This document shows, in pieces, positions 26,858-36,210 of a DNA stretch of 64,000 bases. Made by a program: the position numbers and the translations under genes. A model generated the notes under the pieces. The model was not told the origin of the DNA and made no database searches. It saw nothing but the letters and a program-made list of their open reading frames with translations. Origin of the DNA: Lachnospiraceae bacterium (lineage in GTDB: Bacteria > Bacillota > Clostridia > Lachnospirales > Lachnospiraceae). How positions within the stretch are numbered: the stretch's first letter is position 1; each line of letters opens with the position of its first letter. The stretch lies in NCBI GenBank assembly GCA_910576125.1, contig CAJTHM010000014.1, positions 113,790 to 177,789 of the forward strand. Reading direction: 5' to 3'.

Positions 26858-29248
26858 ATGAGTGAGATTATTCGGGAGGTTGAGATGGAGAGAGGCAGGA
26901 TTGGAACGGGGAAAGAAATGGACAGGCGGAGAGCGGATGCGCAGGAAATGGATGAACAGAGAGCGGATGCGCAGGAAATGGAAAGGCAGAGAATGGATGG
27001 GGAAGCTTTGGAGGGGATGGTTGCGGATGAGTGGGCGACGGACGAGTGGGAGGTAAAAGGAGGACGGAAAAAAAGAGGGCGGGGGGAGGGCAGGTATCGG
27101 CTGACGGGTTCCCTTGGCGCGAAAATAGTTGCTTTTTTCCTGCTGGCTGTCTCTGCGCTGATAGGAATCGCGGCTTTGGCCGGGTGCATCTGCCTTGAAG
27201 CGAACGATTTTTATGGGAACAGCCTGACGGAGGTGCTTTGGAGGCAGCTCCAGGGGCTTGCGTCCAGTGCGATATATGAGATAGCAGGGTATATCGAACA
27301 GGGAGATATAAGGGGTGCGAAAACGTTCTGCGAGGGCAGAAATATTGATGTGGAATTGATTCTGGAGAACACGATAGAAGAAGAGTCTGTTCTTTGGAGT
27401 ACATGGGACGGCTATGATACTCCGTATATATCCGAAATGTATATTCAGTTCGATTTGCCGGACAGTGTATGGCTGGACGGCTACAAGCTGCAGGAAGATG
27501 AGCCGTACCTGATCCGGGTTTACGTGGATCCGAGTTTCCTGATAGATGATGATTTTCAGAGAACAACGGAAGTGGTCACAAAGGCCTATGATATCCGGTA
27601 TATGCTGATATGGGCTGCAGTAGGGGGGATTGTCCTGTGCATTTTTCTGTTCGTGTTTCTGATGTGCGGCGCGGGACATCAGAACGGACGGGATGGCATC
27701 GTGCCCGGTGTGCTGGCATCGATTCACTTTGACGTGCTGACTTTTTTGTTCGCAATGATTGCCGTAGTGCCGAGCTTTATCGGGCTGAACGTACTCCGGT
27801 ACGGCAACGATATGGCGCAGATTGCCCTGTTGGTTATCGGGGGAACTCTGCTGGTGGTCTGGGGAACGCTGTACTGTATGGAATTCGCGACGCGATTAAA
27901 GCGTGGGAATTGTTTCCGGTACACTCTGATTTATGCGGTGCTGCGAGGATGCTTCAGGTTGTGCTGGTTCCTGGGGCGGGGCATTGCGGCGATGCTGCGG
28001 GGGATTCCGCTGGTCCTGACGGTAGTGGTTGCCTATCTGGGGCTGTGCATCCTTGAATTTCTCGGTGTCATTGTGTTTATCCGGGAGAGCGCCGGCGTTT
28101 TCCTCTGGGCCATGGAGAAAGTGGCGCTGTTTCCCGTTATCATGTATATCGCGCTGGCCTGCAGGACGCTCCTGAAAGCAGGGCGCGCCCTGGCGGAGGG
28201 ACAGGGGGACTACAAGGTGGACACTTCCCGGATGTTGGGCGAATTCAAGGAGCATGGGGAAAACCTGAACAGTCTGGGACAGGGGATTTCCAAGGCCGTG
28301 GCGGAGAGGCTGAGGAGCGAGCGCCTGAAGACGGAGCTGATCACCAATGTGTCTCATGATTTGAAGACACCATTGACTTCCATTATCAATTACGCGGATT
28401 TGATTTGTGAGGAGAGCATGGGCGGAGGACTTTCTGCGGCCAGGGAGGCTGCCAGGAGTGCGAAAGAGACATTTGAAGAGGCCCGCGGCGGAGTAATGGC
28501 AGGAAACCTGGGGGAGACAGAGAAAAGCCATGCCGCGCCTGCCGGGGGCGGCGCCGGGATTGTGGATGGAAGCCCTTTGGACAGGAGAGGCGGCAGCGAT
28601 GTTTTTGCCGGGGACGGCATCGGAGACGGGAGTGCCCATACGGAACAGGGAAGAGGGATAACAGCCAATCCCCATGCGGATGTGTCCAGGATCGCGGAGT
28701 ATGCGCAGGTGCTTCTCAGACAGTCCAGGCGGCTCAAGAAGCTGCTGGAGGATCTGCTGGAGGCCTCCAAGGCCACCACGGGAAATCTGGAGGTGAGTCT
28801 GGAACCCTGCGAGGTGGGGGTGCTTCTCTCCCAGGCGGTTGGGGAGTATCAGCAGAGGATGGAGGAAAAGCAGCTGGACCTGATCATCCGGCAGCCGGAT
28901 GAAATCGGCAGAATCATGGCGGATGGCAGGCATCTGTGGAGGGTGTTCGATAATCTGCTGAATAATATCTGCAAATACGCTCAGGAAAGGTCTCGTGTCT
29001 ATCTGAGCGTGGAGGAGCGGGACGGGTATGTGCGGATTATTTTCCGGAACATGTCCAAATATCCGCTGGACATCTCCGCGGAGGAGCTGGAGGAACGGTT
29101 CGTGCGTGGGGATAAGTCCCGGCATATGGAAGGGAACGGCCTGGGGCTGTCCATTGCGAAAAGCCTTGTGGAGCTGCAGGACGGGGAGATGGAGATTACC
29201 ATTGACGGCGATTTGTTCAAAGTGACGCTGCGTTTTGCCGTGACTTGA
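26858..29248 (+). CDS. Sensor histidine kinase with inserted low-complexity segment
   Basis: A 796-residue membrane kinase. Residues 1-80 are Arg/Glu/Asp-rich with imperfect repeats around RADAQEM. One membrane segment lies at ~90-112, an extracellular sensor at ~113-245, then about five further membrane segments to ~435. HisKA holds the phospho-acceptor His in VSHDLKTPLTS (~500). The second HisKA helix (EYAQVLLRQSRRLKKLLEDL) is displaced by an ~85-residue Gly/Ala-rich insertion (~522-606). The ATPase domain shows NLLNNICKYAQE and GNGLGLSIAKSL. It probably phosphorylates the regulator encoded just upstream. The signal is unknown. Confidence 0.9.
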   Translation: MSEIIREVEMERGRIGTGKEMDRRRADAQEMDEQRADAQEMERQRMDGEALEGMVADEWATDEWEVKGGRKKRGRGEGRYRLTGSLGAKIVAFFLLAVSALIGIAALAGCICLEANDFYGNSLTEVLWRQLQGLASSAIYEIAGYIEQGDIRGAKTFCEGRNIDVELILENTIEEESVLWSTWDGYDTPYISEMYIQFDLPDSVWLDGYKLQEDEPYLIRVYVDPSFLIDDDFQRTTEVVTKAYDIRYMLIWAAVGGIVLCIFLFVFLMCGAGHQNGRDGIVPGVLASIHFDVLTFLFAMIAVVPSFIGLNVLRYGNDMAQIALLVIGGTLLVVWGTLYCMEFATRLKRGNCFRYTLIYAVLRGCFRLCWFLGRGIAAMLRGIPLVLTVVVAYLGLCILEFLGVIVFIRESAGVFLWAMEKVALFPVIMYIALACRTLLKAGRALAEGQGDYKVDTSRMLGEFKEHGENLNSLGQGISKAVAERLRSERLKTELITNVSHDLKTPLTSIINYADLICEESMGGGLSAAREAARSAKETFEEARGGVMAGNLGETEKSHAAPAGGGAGIVDGSPLDRRGGSDVFAGDGIGDGSAHTEQGRGITANPHADVSRIAEYAQVLLRQSRRLKKLLEDLLEASKATTGNLEVSLEPCEVGVLLSQAVGEYQQRMEEKQLDLIIRQPDEIGRIMADGRHLWRVFDNLLNNICKYAQERSRVYLSVEERDGYVRIIFRNMSKYPLDISAEELEERFVRGDKSRHMEGNGLGLSIAKSLVELQDGEMEITIDGDLFKVTLRFAVT

Positions 29249-29271
29249 CAGGAAATTACTTGAAAGAGGGC

Positions 29272-29299
29272 TTGTTTCCGGACGGATATGTGGTAAAAT
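29272..29299 (+). promoter_or_regulatory. Promoter of the DUF362 gene
   Basis: TTGTTT at 29272-29277, 16-base spacer, TAAAAT at 29294-29299, 68 bases before the start codon. Confidence 0.55.
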
Positions 29300-29367
29300 A
29301 GAAATCAAGGAAATTTAATCTGTTGAGCAGTATAAATTTCATATGACGGAAAGGTTGGTGCAGTACT

Positions 29368-30231
29368 ATGGGAAAAGCAAAGGTCTATTTTACCAGAGAA
29401 ATCACTCCTGAGGCGATGGTACGGATGTATGAGGCCATGGGCGTGGAACTGCCGGGAAAGGTGGCAGTCAAGCTTCACTCAGGCGAAGTGGGGAACCAGA
29501 ATTTCCTACGGCCGGATTTCATGAAGCCCGCGGTGGACCGCGTAAAGGGAACCATCGTGGAGTGCAATACGGCCTATGAGGGGGCGCGCAATACCACGGA
29601 GGCCCATAAGGAAACCATGAAGCTCCACGGCTGGACGGACATCGGCCCGGTGGATATCCTGGACGAGGACGGAGAGCTGGAGCTGGCCATACCGGAGGGC
29701 CTGAAAATCAAGAAGAATTTCGTGGGCGGGCATATGAGGAACTATGACTCCATGCTGGTGCTGTCCCATTTCAAGGGACATCCCATGGGCGGCTTTGGCG
29801 GGGCCCTGAAGAATATCTCCATCGGCCTGGCTTCCTCCCATGGCAAGGCCTATATCCACGGCGTGGGAGACGTGGAGAATTTCTGGAATTCCGACCATGA
29901 CTCTTTCCTGGAATCCATGGCGGACGCCGGCAAATCCATCGTGGACTACTTCGGAGACAAAATTGTCTTCATCAACGTGATGAAGAACATGTCCGTGGAC
30001 TGCGACTGCTGTGCCGTGGCGGAAGACCCTGCCATGGGGGACATCGGCATTCTGGCAGGCACGGATCCCGTGGCGCTGGACCAGGCCTGCCTTGACCTGG
30101 TGTATGCTTCCGACGACCCCGGCAGAGACCATCTGCTGGAGCGCATCGAGTCCAGGAACGGCGTGCATACCGTGGAGGCTGCCGCTAAGCTGGGCATCGG
30201 CAGCAGGGAGTATGAGCTGGTGGAGATGTAG
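29368..30231 (+). CDS. DUF362 family protein
   Basis: A 287-residue cytoplasmic protein of the DUF362 family: KVAVKLHSGEVGNQN near the start, VECNTAYEGARN, the central VLSHFKGHPMGGFGGALKNI, and the C-terminal AGTDPVALDQACLDLVY. Some relatives carry ferredoxin-type cysteine clusters. Here only a DCDCC segment at ~211-215 is Cys-rich, so a 4Fe-4S ferredoxin domain is not evident. Biochemical role is unknown. It is monocistronic, bounded by its own promoter and a terminator at 30409-30434. Confidence 0.8.
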   Translation: MGKAKVYFTREITPEAMVRMYEAMGVELPGKVAVKLHSGEVGNQNFLRPDFMKPAVDRVKGTIVECNTAYEGARNTTEAHKETMKLHGWTDIGPVDILDEDGELELAIPEGLKIKKNFVGGHMRNYDSMLVLSHFKGHPMGGFGGALKNISIGLASSHGKAYIHGVGDVENFWNSDHDSFLESMADAGKSIVDYFGDKIVFINVMKNMSVDCDCCAVAEDPAMGDIGILAGTDPVALDQACLDLVYASDDPGRDHLLERIESRNGVHTVEAAAKLGIGSREYELVEM

Positions 30232-30408
30232 GGGCCCGGGCATGGCCGGGCTTATGGCAAAGGAATGGATTCGCCTGAAAGGGTGGAAACCGCATATGGG
30301 CAGCGCTTTCATCTTGACGGTTTCAGGAATCAGTCTTACAGAGACTGACTATATCAAGGAATGACTGCTCCCGCAGCTGAAAGGCGTTTGTGGAACCGGT
30401 ACTATGAG

Positions 30409-30434
30409 AGGAGGCGGCTGGCCGCCTCCTTTTG
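30409..30434 (+). terminator. Terminator after the DUF362 gene
   Basis: AGGAGGCGGC (30409-30418) pairs perfectly with GCCGCCTCCT (30421-30430), then TTTT. The two-base gap means the actual loop opens one or two pairs. It lies ~180 bases after the stop. Confidence 0.7.
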
Positions 30435-30454
30435 CTCTGTTTTCCGATACGGAA

Positions 30455-30895
30455 TCACGTCCATTTGGCGGAGGACATGTATTTTTCCTCGCAGTACTTG
30501 CAGCGGTACACTTCCGTTTTCGCGTCCGCCAGGCAGAAGATATGGGGCAGCTCCTGCTCGATGGAGGTGATGCATCTGGGGTTGTGGCACCGGATCACGT
30601 TCTTTATCTGCCTGGGCAGTGTCAGCACTTTTTTCTCCACGATTTCCCCATTCTTGATGACATTGACTGTGATGTTGTGGTCAATGAATGCCAGCACGTC
30701 CAGATCCAGCATGTCGATATCGCATTCCACTTTCAGGATATCTTTCTTGTCCATTTTGTTGCTCCGGGCGTTCTTGATGATGGCCACAGTGCAGTCCAGC
30801 TTGTCCAGCTGGAGATGTTCATAGATTTCCAGGCTCTTCCCGGCCTTGATGTGGTCCAGCACGAAGCCCTCCTCGATTTTTCCTACATTTAACAT
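30455..30895 (-). CDS. pyrI: Aspartate carbamoyltransferase regulatory subunit
   Basis: The allosteric chain of aspartate transcarbamoylase, which binds nucleotides and a structural zinc. It has 146 residues. Zinc ligands Cys103 and Cys108 (CHNPRC) and Cys132 and Cys135 (CKYC) are all present. It follows pyrB on the same strand after ~68 bases, the usual pyrBI order, so the enzyme here should be the feedback-regulated B2-type holoenzyme. Confidence 0.95.
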   Translation of the reverse strand: MLNVGKIEEGFVLDHIKAGKSLEIYEHLQLDKLDCTVAIIKNARSNKMDKKDILKVECDIDMLDLDVLAFIDHNITVNVIKNGEIVEKKVLTLPRQIKNVIRCHNPRCITSIEQELPHIFCLADAKTEVYRCKYCEEKYMSSAKWT

Positions 30896-30963
30896 ATGTC
30901 GATCCTTTCCCGATTTTTTTCAAATTTGAATGCCGATTTCCTGCGGGCATTTGTCCGCCGGCA

Positions 30964-31878
30964 TTATACCTGGATTTCCAGCAGTGTCAGAATCAGGGCC
31001 ATCCGCACGTAGACCCCGTACTTGGCCTGTCTGAAATAGGCTGCCCTTGGGTCAGAGTCCACTTCCACGGAGATCTCGTTGACCCTGGGGAGGGGATGGA
31101 GCACCAGCATGTCCTTTTTGGCCAGTGCCATTTTGTCGGAGTTCAGGATATAGAAATCCTTTAATCTCACGTAATCCTCTTCGTTGAAGAAACGCTCTTT
31201 CTGAACCCTGGTCATGTACAGGAGATCCAGCCGGGGCATCACATTCTCCAGGCGGATGACCTCTTCATAGGGAATTCCGTTTGCCTTGAGCATCTCAGTG
31301 ATATAGTCCGGCACCCGCAGCTCTTCCGGGGAGATGAAGACAAATCGGATATCGTCATAGCGCACCAGCGCATTGATTAGGGAATGGACGGTGCGGCCGA
31401 ACTTCAGGTCCCCGCACAGGCCTATGGTGAAGCCGCCCAGAGATCCTTTGAGGCTGCGGATGGTGAGGAGGTCCGTCAGGGTCTGGGTGGGATGCTGGTG
31501 CCCGCCGTCGCCCGCGTTTATGACAGGGATGTCGGATTTCTCCGCGGCCACCATGGGAGCGCCCTCCTTGGGGTGCCGCATGGCGCAGATGTCCGCGTAG
31601 CAGGAGATGATGCGGATGGTGTCGGACACGCTCTCGCCCTTGGAGGCGGAGGAGGAGGCCGCGTCGGAGAAGCCGATGACGCGCCCGCCCAGCCTGGTCA
31701 TGGCGGATTCGAAGCTTAAGCGAGTGCGCGTGCTGGGTTCATAGAAGCAGGTGGCAAGAATCCGGCCGTCGCAGGCATGGGCGTATTTATCGGGATATCG
31801 TTCGATATCATTTGCCAGGTCGAAGAGCCTGTCCAGCTCGTTCGCGGTGAAGTCCAGAGGACTCATCAGATGTCTCAT
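30964..31878 (-). CDS. pyrB: Aspartate carbamoyltransferase catalytic subunit
   Basis: Condenses carbamoyl phosphate with aspartate, the first committed step of pyrimidine synthesis. The start at 31878 (MRHLMSPLDFT) gives 304 residues, the family length, and has GAGGT upstream. An open frame continues further upstream but is not pyrB-like. Seen: the carbamoyl-phosphate motif FYEPSTRTRLSFESAM, HPTQTLTDL, and LHPLPRVNEIS near the C terminus. Regulation by the paired PyrI is expected. No PyrR-type leader was recognised in the ~110 bases before it. Confidence 0.96.
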   Translation of the reverse strand: MRHLMSPLDFTANELDRLFDLANDIERYPDKYAHACDGRILATCFYEPSTRTRLSFESAMTRLGGRVIGFSDAASSSASKGESVSDTIRIISCYADICAMRHPKEGAPMVAAEKSDIPVINAGDGGHQHPTQTLTDLLTIRSLKGSLGGFTIGLCGDLKFGRTVHSLINALVRYDDIRFVFISPEELRVPDYITEMLKANGIPYEEVIRLENVMPRLDLLYMTRVQKERFFNEEDYVRLKDFYILNSDKMALAKKDMLVLHPLPRVNEISVEVDSDPRAAYFRQAKYGVYVRMALILTLLEIQV

Positions 31879-31985
31879 AAAGGTAACCTCTTTTCCGCGC
31901 TGCCGTTTCAGAACAATGTCTTCTTGAATTGAAGTCTGCATTGGTATTTCGGGAGGGAGGGCAGCGCTGGCATATGGCCGTCCCG

Positions 31986-32021
31986 AAAAAGGAGTCGAAG
32001 AGTTTGGCCTCTTCGACTCCT
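31986..32021 (-). terminator. Terminator after the nitroreductase gene
   Basis: On the minus strand AGGAGTCGAAGAG pairs perfectly over 13 bases with CTCTTCGACTCCT, followed by TTTTT. It isolates pyrBI from the upstream nitroreductase gene. Confidence 0.9.
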
Positions 32022-32023
32022 GA

Positions 32024-32563
32024 TTATGACTGATAGGATAATAAATCCTCAACCGCCTTGCGTCTGGGAGCGGCGGGAGATTCTGCGGGATATCCAATGG
32101 GAATGAGAGCCGCCAGCTCCCTGTCCTCGGGGAGATCAAGCAGCTTCGCCGCCTCTTCTTCATCGAACAATCCCATGATAACAGTGCCGAGGCCCTGCTC
32201 GTGCGCGGCCAGGCAAAATGCCTCTCCGGCAGCTCCGGCATCATACATCTGCCATCTGTCGCCCTTGGGTGTGGAGAAAGAACCGTCCCGCTCATAGCCG
32301 CTGCGTCCCTTGATGATGGTGACGGCTATGACCATAGGCGCGCTCTCCATGATTTTCCCATTGCCGGGGAAAATAGCGGTACACTTTGCCAGTGCGGCCT
32401 TTTTCTCGCCCTCCACCGCGATGTAGCGGACAATCTGCGTATGCTTCCAGCTGGGGGCGTAGGACGCTGTCTCGACAACCTGTGCCAGCAGCTCGTGGGA
32501 GACAGGCTGATCGGTGAATTTACGGATGCTTCTGCGGCCTCTGATACATTCGTTTGCTGTCAT
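32024..32563 (-). CDS. Nitroreductase-family flavoprotein
   Basis: A 179-residue FMN-dependent oxidoreductase. The start at 32563 is set by GAAGGAGG. Family marks: RRSIRKFTDQPV at the N terminus (FMN phosphate contact), ASYAPSWKHTQ, and GLGTVIMGLFDEE toward the C terminus. It is a short form of the family. The physiological substrate is not predictable and may be a quinone, nitro compound or flavin. Confidence 0.88.
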   Translation of the reverse strand: MTANECIRGRRSIRKFTDQPVSHELLAQVVETASYAPSWKHTQIVRYIAVEGEKKAALAKCTAIFPGNGKIMESAPMVIAVTIIKGRSGYERDGSFSTPKGDRWQMYDAGAAGEAFCLAAHEQGLGTVIMGLFDEEEAAKLLDLPEDRELAALIPIGYPAESPAAPRRKAVEDLLSYQS

Positions 32564-32684
32564 GTGTGAACCTCCTTCGATTTTTTCCATGATACCATGT
32601 CCGGGGACGAGTTTCAAGTTTTACGGTTGTATTTTCTGAAAAAATAATCTATACTAGGGGAAACAGGAAAGGACGGTATGCGGT

Positions 32685-33053
32685 ATGGAATATGTGGAAA
32701 GAAAGAGATGGGTGTTTTTCGGGCTTCCTTTTACCTTTACGAAATATATGATCAAGGAAGATATGATTACGGTGGCGGAGGGGTTCTTTAAGACCGTGGA
32801 GAACGACTGCTATATGTACAAAGTGCAGGATGTGACCCACAGCGCCAGCCTGGGGGAGAAGCTGTTCGGGCTGGGGACGGTGATATGCTATACCGGTGAC
32901 ACCACCCATCCCCAGCTGGTGCTGCAGCATATCAAACACTCCAGGGAAATCAAGGATTTCATCCTGAGGGAATCCGAGGAGGCCAGGATCAAGAGGCGCA
33001 CGGTGAACATGCTGGATATCGGGCCGGACGGCGTGGACGATATGGATGACTAG
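32685..33053 (+). CDS. Small PH-like (YdbS/bPH2-type) domain protein
   Basis: A 122-residue soluble protein. Its strands (RWVFFGLPFTFTKYMIKED, MITVAEGFF, CYMYKVQDVTHSASLGEKLF, GTVICYTGDTTHP) fit the bacterial PH-like fold. The C terminus is a charged helix with an acidic tail. No membrane segment is present, unlike YdbS. Function unknown. It stands alone between the nitroreductase gene and a CmpB paralogue. Confidence 0.6.
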   Translation: MEYVERKRWVFFGLPFTFTKYMIKEDMITVAEGFFKTVENDCYMYKVQDVTHSASLGEKLFGLGTVICYTGDTTHPQLVLQHIKHSREIKDFILRESEEARIKRRTVNMLDIGPDGVDDMDD

Positions 33054-33079
33054 TGAGCGGGAGGAAATGGCGGCGCGGG

Positions 33080-33508
33080 TCATGCTTGCCCGGATTCCCC
33101 GGTTTTGCCGCAGGAGAGCAGACGCTCGAACAGGAGCCCCGCGCAGAACCAGTAGGGGGCGAAGTCCAGGCGGATGACGCGCCCTATGTTCCAGCGGCTG
33201 CGGTGATAGTCCCAGGGGCAGGATTTGCGTCTGGAGAGCAGGCGGCCGGTGAGGTATTCTATGGAGAAAATCAGTCCTGTGTAGGTAAGGCCCCGGGTCA
33301 GGGCGGATTTCCCCCGGAGCAGGCGGCTGACAGGGGACAGGATGGCGGCGCTGCCGTAGATGGGGAACATCCAGAGGGAGGTGTGCCCCTTTAGCGTCAT
33401 GTCCCGGCGGCGCAGGGAGTCCATGGATGTGAAGAGGATTTCCAGGCACCAGCCGGTGAGGCCGCATTTCAGGAAGTTTTTCAGGAAACGTGTCAGGCAT
33501 TGTGTCAT
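33080..33508 (-). CDS. Short CmpB/PF06541 membrane protein
   Basis: A 142-residue paralogue of the membrane half of the 24880-25854 protein, with the same family marks: LTGWCLEILFTS, SLWMFPIYGSAA, IEYLTGRLLSRR and CPWDYHRSRWN. It has about four membrane segments and no coiled-coil tail. Family function is not established. Confidence 0.75.
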   Translation of the reverse strand: MTQCLTRFLKNFLKCGLTGWCLEILFTSMDSLRRRDMTLKGHTSLWMFPIYGSAAILSPVSRLLRGKSALTRGLTYTGLIFSIEYLTGRLLSRRKSCPWDYHRSRWNIGRVIRLDFAPYWFCAGLLFERLLSCGKTGESGQA

Positions 33509-33743
33509 AGGGAGGCTCCTTTTGGGGGTATTGTGGGCAGTCCCGGGGGTGAATGGGACTGTCGGTATCAGTATGGCACGGAAGGGAGAAAAATATTCCT
33601 GGAATATTTTCAGGACAGGGCTGGCATGGCAGTTTTTTGCAATCTGGAGTATATATTACAAAATGGCAATAGCTAGCATCTGGCCAAATGAGCCGGAAGC
33701 GACAAGGGAACGAGCCGGGAGAAGGCTGAAAGGACAGAGGAAA

Positions 33744-34436
33744 ATGGGAGAAGGGATAGGAGAGAAGATACGGGCGGAATTGTGGGAACTGCAGGATGAG
33801 GGCTACAGGGATTTCCATGCCAGGCTGATTCCCACAGTGCCGCCGGAGACGATTATCGGGGTGCGCACCCCGCAGGTGCGGAAGCTTGCGAAGAAATGGG
33901 CGAAAGACCCCCAGATTGGGGAATTCCTGGCGCAGCTCCCCCATACATACTATGACGAAAACAATGTACACGCCTTTGTAGTCGAACAGTTCCGGGACTA
34001 TGGGGAATGCCTGGAGCAGACGGAACGCTTCCTGCCCTATATCGACAACTGGGCCACCTGCGACATGATGGCTCCCAAGGTCTTCGCCAGGCATACGGAG
34101 GAGCTCCTGGAGCCGGTGCGCCGGTGGATTGCCTCCGCGGATACCTATACCGTCCGCTTCGGAGTGGGGATGCTGATGCGTTTCTATCTGGACGAAGCAT
34201 TCCGGCCCCAGTACCCGGAATGGGTGGCCGGAATCGTCTCAGAGGAATACTACATCAATATGATGCGGGCATGGTATTTTGCCACGGCCCTGGCGAAGCA
34301 GTATGAGACCATCGTACCCTTTCTTGAGAAGAAGCGCCTGGATGCCTGGACGCACAACAAGGCCATCCAGAAAGCCTGCGAGAGCAACCGGGTGACGGCG
34401 GAGAGGAAACTCTACTTGAGGGGGCTGAAAGTGTGA
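33744..34436 (+). CDS. DNA alkylation repair protein, AlkD-like
   Basis: A 230-residue all-helical HEAT-like repeat protein of the AlkD/AlkC superfamily, which can excise alkylated bases. The start at 33744 is supported by a GGACAGAGG site and by where homology begins; the open frame extends far upstream without meaning. Seen: GVRTPQVRKLAKKWAK, IDNWATCDMMAPKVF and MRAWYFATALAKQY. Its stop overlaps the start of a decayed gene fragment downstream. Confidence 0.85.
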   Translation: MGEGIGEKIRAELWELQDEGYRDFHARLIPTVPPETIIGVRTPQVRKLAKKWAKDPQIGEFLAQLPHTYYDENNVHAFVVEQFRDYGECLEQTERFLPYIDNWATCDMMAPKVFARHTEELLEPVRRWIASADTYTVRFGVGMLMRFYLDEAFRPQYPEWVAGIVSEEYYINMMRAWYFATALAKQYETIVPFLEKKRLDAWTHNKAIQKACESNRVTAERKLYLRGLKV

Positions 34437-34690
34437 GTGGCATGAAAGGAGCGGAAGGATTTGACATAGATGCCCCCTGGCTCTATGACGAATTGAAGAA
34501 TTATGTAAAACCGCATCATTCGGTTGCGGTAGTCGCATTTTCATTCCGGGATAACCGTGTAAAGTCTTTGTCGGATTGGGACGCATTGTATGGCAGACTG
34601 AATGGTAAGTTTTACGGCGGAATCGTCGGTGGATTTGTCTCTTACGGTATCCCGGAGGATAAAATCACAAAGGCAGACGAGGCCGGTTAG
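34433..34690 (+). pseudogene. N-terminal fragment of a peptidase S51/class I GATase-like protein
   Basis: An 85-residue frame opening at GTG 34433 (or ATG 34442). Its body (LYDELKNYVKPHHSVAVVAF, SFRDNRVKSLSDWDALYG) resembles the N terminus of peptidase E-like/type 1 glutamine amidotransferase-like proteins, normally ~200-250 residues. It stops shortly after the segment GGFVSYGIPEDKI, before any catalytic Ser or Cys region. It is probably a relic, though expression as a small protein cannot be excluded. Confidence 0.5.
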
Positions 34691-34772
34691 GCTTTGTGCC
34701 GGAGGGACAGAAGCCGGAGTCCGGTGAGGAAAGCTGAATCCGGCGCTGGGTCAGAGAGAGGACAGGTGGCAG

Positions 34773-36194
34773 ATGAAGTATGCGGAAGCGCTTGACTTTA
34801 TGGAGCAGATAGGGAAGTATGGCATTGTGCCCGGCCTGGAGGGCATCCGGGAGCTTTGCAGGCGGCTGGGGGATCCTCAGAGGGAGCTTCGGTTCGTCCA
34901 TGTGGCGGGCACCAACGGCAAGGGATCCGTGTGCGCTTATATGTCCACTGTGCTGCAGTGCGGCGGATACCGGGTGGGGAAGTATACTTCGCCTGCCGTG
35001 CTGGACTGGCGGGAGGAGATTCAGGTAAACGGAAGCTACATCGCCAAAGCGGCGGTGGGGCGGTATATGGAGCAGCTCAAGGCAGTGTGCGGCGAAATGG
35101 CGGCGGAAGGGCGGCCGCATCCTACGCCCTTTGAGGTGAAGACCGCCATGGCATTTTTGTGTTTTCGGGACAAAAAATGCGATATCGTGGTGATGGAGAC
35201 GGGGATGGGCGGGCTGTTAGATGCCACTAACGTGGTGGAGGACACCTGCGTGGCCGTGTTGACTTCTGTCAGCATGGATCACATGGGATTTCTGGGGAAG
35301 ACGCTGCCGGAGATTGCGGCGCAGAAGGCCGGAATCATCAAGAGGGGCTGTCATGTGGTGACGGCAGTGCAGGAGCCGGAGGTGATGGAGGTGCTTGCGG
35401 GTCGGGCGGCGGCCCTGGGCTGTCCCCTGACCGTGGCCGATGCGAGGGCAGCGGAGCATGTGCGCTTTGGCCTGGAAAAGCAGCGGTTCGATTACGGCGG
35501 GCTGAAAAAGCTGGAAATCACTTTGGCGGGACAGTGCCAGATTGAGAATGCAGTGACGGCGCTGGAAGGATTGCGGGCGTTGGGGATTGGAGCTTTGGGG
35601 GGCGCAGAGCCGGGAGCCGGGGCCTTGGAGAGCCGGGAGCCGGGGATTGGGGCTGCGGATGGCAGGGCTCCTGAGGATGAAGAGCCAGGGGGCAGGATCC
35701 GTAAGCGGGAATTCCCTGTGACGGAGGAAAGACTTCGGCAGGGCATGGCGCAGGCAATCTGGCCGGGGCGCTTTGCGGTGGCGGGGCGGAAACCCTGCTT
35801 CATTCTGGACGGGGCGCACAATGAGGACGCCGCCAGGAAGCTTGTCCAGTCCCTGGAACTTTATTTTTCCGGCCGGAGAATCCTTTATATCATGGGGATG
35901 CTGCGGGACAAGGAATATGGCAAGGTGATTGGGCTGACCCACAGCCTGGCCGACCAGATCATCACGGTGACGCCGCCGGGGAACCCAAGGGCCATGCCGG
36001 CCTATGAGCTGGCCGCCGCGGTGGCGCAGGTGCATGAGAAGGTGACCGCGGCGGACAGCCTGGAGGAGGCGGTGGAGATGGCCCGTCTCCTGGCGGATAA
36101 GGAGGACGTCATCGTGGCTTTCGGCTCCCTGTCCTACCTGGGCAGGATGCTGGAGATTGTCGGAGGAGGGATTCCGACAGGGGAGCTTAGATGA
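34773..36194 (+). CDS. folC: Folylpolyglutamate/dihydrofolate synthase
   Basis: Adds glutamate to dihydropteroate and to folates, an ATP-dependent Mur-ligase-type enzyme. P-loop GTNGKGSV at ~46-53; TSPAVLDWREEIQVNG; PTPFEVKTAMAFLCF; ETGMGGLLDATNV; and ILDGAHNEDAA in the C domain. At 473 residues it is ~40 longer than usual because of a Gly/Ala/Glu/Pro-rich insertion at about 274-316. First gene of the folate block folC-folE-folP-folBK. Confidence 0.93.
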   Translation: MKYAEALDFMEQIGKYGIVPGLEGIRELCRRLGDPQRELRFVHVAGTNGKGSVCAYMSTVLQCGGYRVGKYTSPAVLDWREEIQVNGSYIAKAAVGRYMEQLKAVCGEMAAEGRPHPTPFEVKTAMAFLCFRDKKCDIVVMETGMGGLLDATNVVEDTCVAVLTSVSMDHMGFLGKTLPEIAAQKAGIIKRGCHVVTAVQEPEVMEVLAGRAAALGCPLTVADARAAEHVRFGLEKQRFDYGGLKKLEITLAGQCQIENAVTALEGLRALGIGALGGAEPGAGALESREPGIGAADGRAPEDEEPGGRIRKREFPVTEERLRQGMAQAIWPGRFAVAGRKPCFILDGAHNEDAARKLVQSLELYFSGRRILYIMGMLRDKEYGKVIGLTHSLADQIITVTPPGNPRAMPAYELAAAVAQVHEKVTAADSLEEAVEMARLLADKEDVIVAFGSLSYLGRMLEIVGGGIPTGELR

Positions 36195-36210
36195 CTACAT
36201 AGATGAGAGC

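Noticed and set aside
30964..32295. pyrB extended to 443 residues
   Set aside because: The upstream 139 residues are Arg/Pro-rich, cross a terminator and overlap the nitroreductase gene. MRHLMSPLDFT with GAGGT gives the family length.
32649..34094. 481-residue Pro/His-rich minus-strand frame
   Set aside because: It spans three unrelated features (PH-like gene, CmpB paralogue, AlkD-like gene) and shows no domain.
34433..34690. Toxin-antitoxin component
   Set aside because: The sequence reads as the N terminus of an S51/GATase-like protein and there is no partner gene.
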